The position numbers and the translations under genes were made by a program. The notes beneath the pieces are model-generated. The model saw only the letters and a list, made by a program, of their open reading frames with translations. It was not told the origin of the DNA and searched no databases. A DNA stretch of 64,000 nt from Pardosa pseudoannulata (taxonomy: Eukaryota > Arthropoda > Arachnida > Araneae > Lycosidae): contig CM063510.1 of NCBI GenBank assembly GCA_032207245.1, forward strand, positions 44,840,648-44,904,647. Reading direction: 5' to 3'. Below, in pieces: positions 62,635 to 64,000 of this stretch. The stretch's first letter is position 1, and every line of letters begins with the position of its first letter.

Positions 62635-64000
62635 CTAAAAGGAAGCCAATGATTCAGCAATGGTCCCAGAAGAAAAAAATGTCAATAAAATCACATATTT
62701 ATTCCAATCAAATTAAACATAACACAATTATTTATGAAATAAAATTTAAATACAACCATTTTATGAAATTCATATTTTGTATAAAATTATATATTCCTAT
62801 TTTGCTGTGTAGCACATTCGTCTTGTAAATGTACAATAAATTTTGTAAGAGGAAGACTGCAATTTTAATGGCTGACTGACAAAAATTTAAGTTAAATTAT
62901 ACTCTTTATCTTAACTAATTTTAATAATTAGTTAAGAAATAATTTTAATTTTAATAGCTTTACCTTCTTTTAGGTTAAAAATCTGTTTTAATTCTTTCAG
63001 TTGTCATTAACTTTCTAACAGTTATATTAACAAAGCTACAAGTTTTAAAATCAAACAATAACCTGCCATTTTTATAACGAGAGTGTGCATAGTAGAATAT
63101 TAACTGTATACTTCTGTTACAGTTAATATTCCATTATGCATGTAAACTAGGATACATGTAACTATATATTTAAACCCTTAAGGCCTGAATTATTTTTCTG
63201 AATATATATTGATGAATATCTCAAATCTAAACTATAAAAGACTTGTGGGGATAAAAAAAATCAATATAAAATTTCAAGCAACTCTTTTGTTAATTTTAAA
63301 ATTAGAGGTGAACCTCCTTTGTGGGCAGATTGTAATTTTAAACGTCACAAAATATTATTTATAAAGAGAAAATTTCAAGATAACAGATTAATTTCCTGAT
63401 AATTATAATATGTTAACTGTATTCTAAATTGAAGTTTTATAGTAAATTTAATTATTCATCAACCTGATTTTGGTTGATTTACCTGTGCAAAAGAGCAAAT
63501 TCAGTGAGTGAGACTAGAAAAATAAAATTTTTGTCTAAATTGCAAATTCCAAATAATTATATCTATTTTCACTATGCTTTTGAATGGTAATTCTGTCAAT
63601 CCTGGGAAGGTTTTTGGCAGCTCTGATTTTTCTGAAGTTGAAGGCATGATGGAGCTAGAATGCTTTTTCTCTCTATGCAGCTTGGTGACAATATATTGCA
63701 AACATTTTTCTTTGAATATGCTTTAAAATAACTTAAAATAATTCAAATCTTTCAGGTAACTTAATTCATGTAAGAGTATATAAAATGTGCTGTAAAATGT
63801 AATATAATGCAATATAACTTTTGATATTAGGCCAGGAATATTTTAGTTAAATTATTTCTATTATTATTTAGTATTTTTTTAAATTTTGTTTCACAATTAC
63901 ATTATACTGGAGTATATTTTTGTTGCCATGGGTAACAAAGTCAACAATGCATAATTTAAAATAATTAGTGTATTATTTGCCATGTGAATAAAATTTATGT
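62635..64000. other. AT-rich DNA at the right end
   Basis: No secure feature. A minus-strand open stretch at 63701-63501 (KLHREKKHSSSIMPSTSEKS) is protein-like and might be a further exon, but no phase-compatible splice sites were found. Confidence 0.3.

Overview
This is eukaryotic DNA: very AT-rich, intron-rich and full of dinucleotide microsatellites and decayed transposons. The two recognisable genes, several LINE 3' ends with arthropod-type reverse-transcriptase C-termini, and the mix of Tc1, piggyBac, hAT and tRNA-SINE elements suggest an arthropod, most likely an arachnid such as a spider. That is inference; nothing in the window names a species.

Left third (1-15,330, + strand): the 3' part of a Draper/CED-1/MEGF10-type engulfment receptor gene. 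Eight exons encode two complete atypical EGF modules and a partial third, one transmembrane helix, and a short cytoplasmic tail with an NPxY motif and a C-terminal paired-tyrosine (ITAM-like) motif. The 5' exons lie to the left of the window. Its introns carry a 190-bp-armed foldback element inside a (CA)n tract, a LINE tail, a TTAA-flanked element, a degenerate Tc1 element, SINEs, another LINE tail and an antisense LTR-like promoter with heat-shock-element motifs.

15,330-24,900: intergenic, with hAT, LINE, Tc1 and SINE relics, a 130-bp foldback element and long (AT)n/(GT)n tracts.

Centre (24,912-47,476, + strand): a complete 16-exon coding sequence for a ZC3H18-like CCCH zinc-finger protein (734 residues by my joins; all splice phases agree). 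In animals ZC3H18 links the nuclear cap-binding complex/ARS2 to the NEXT-exosome RNA decay machinery. Its introns hold a 694-bp element with 6-bp target duplications, a hAT-type MITE, a SINE, a 90-bp tandem duplication and a ZBED5-like hAT relic with its first catalytic aspartate position changed.

Right third (47,477-64,000): mostly repeat DNA. It holds a deleted transposon with 150-bp inverted ends and a DUF4817-like helix-turn-helix fragment, a 3.25-kb element with 6-bp target duplications and pyrimidine-rich subterminal arrays, a tRNA-SINE, a degenerate piggyBac element with intact 14-bp inverted ends and TTAA flanks, and a minus-strand copy of the LINE seen at 3.8 kb. On the minus strand at 59,536-62,634 there are exon-like segments of an unrecognised gene whose 5' end is probably to the right.

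The two main genes lie in the same direction about 9.6 kb apart, and nothing suggests that they work together.
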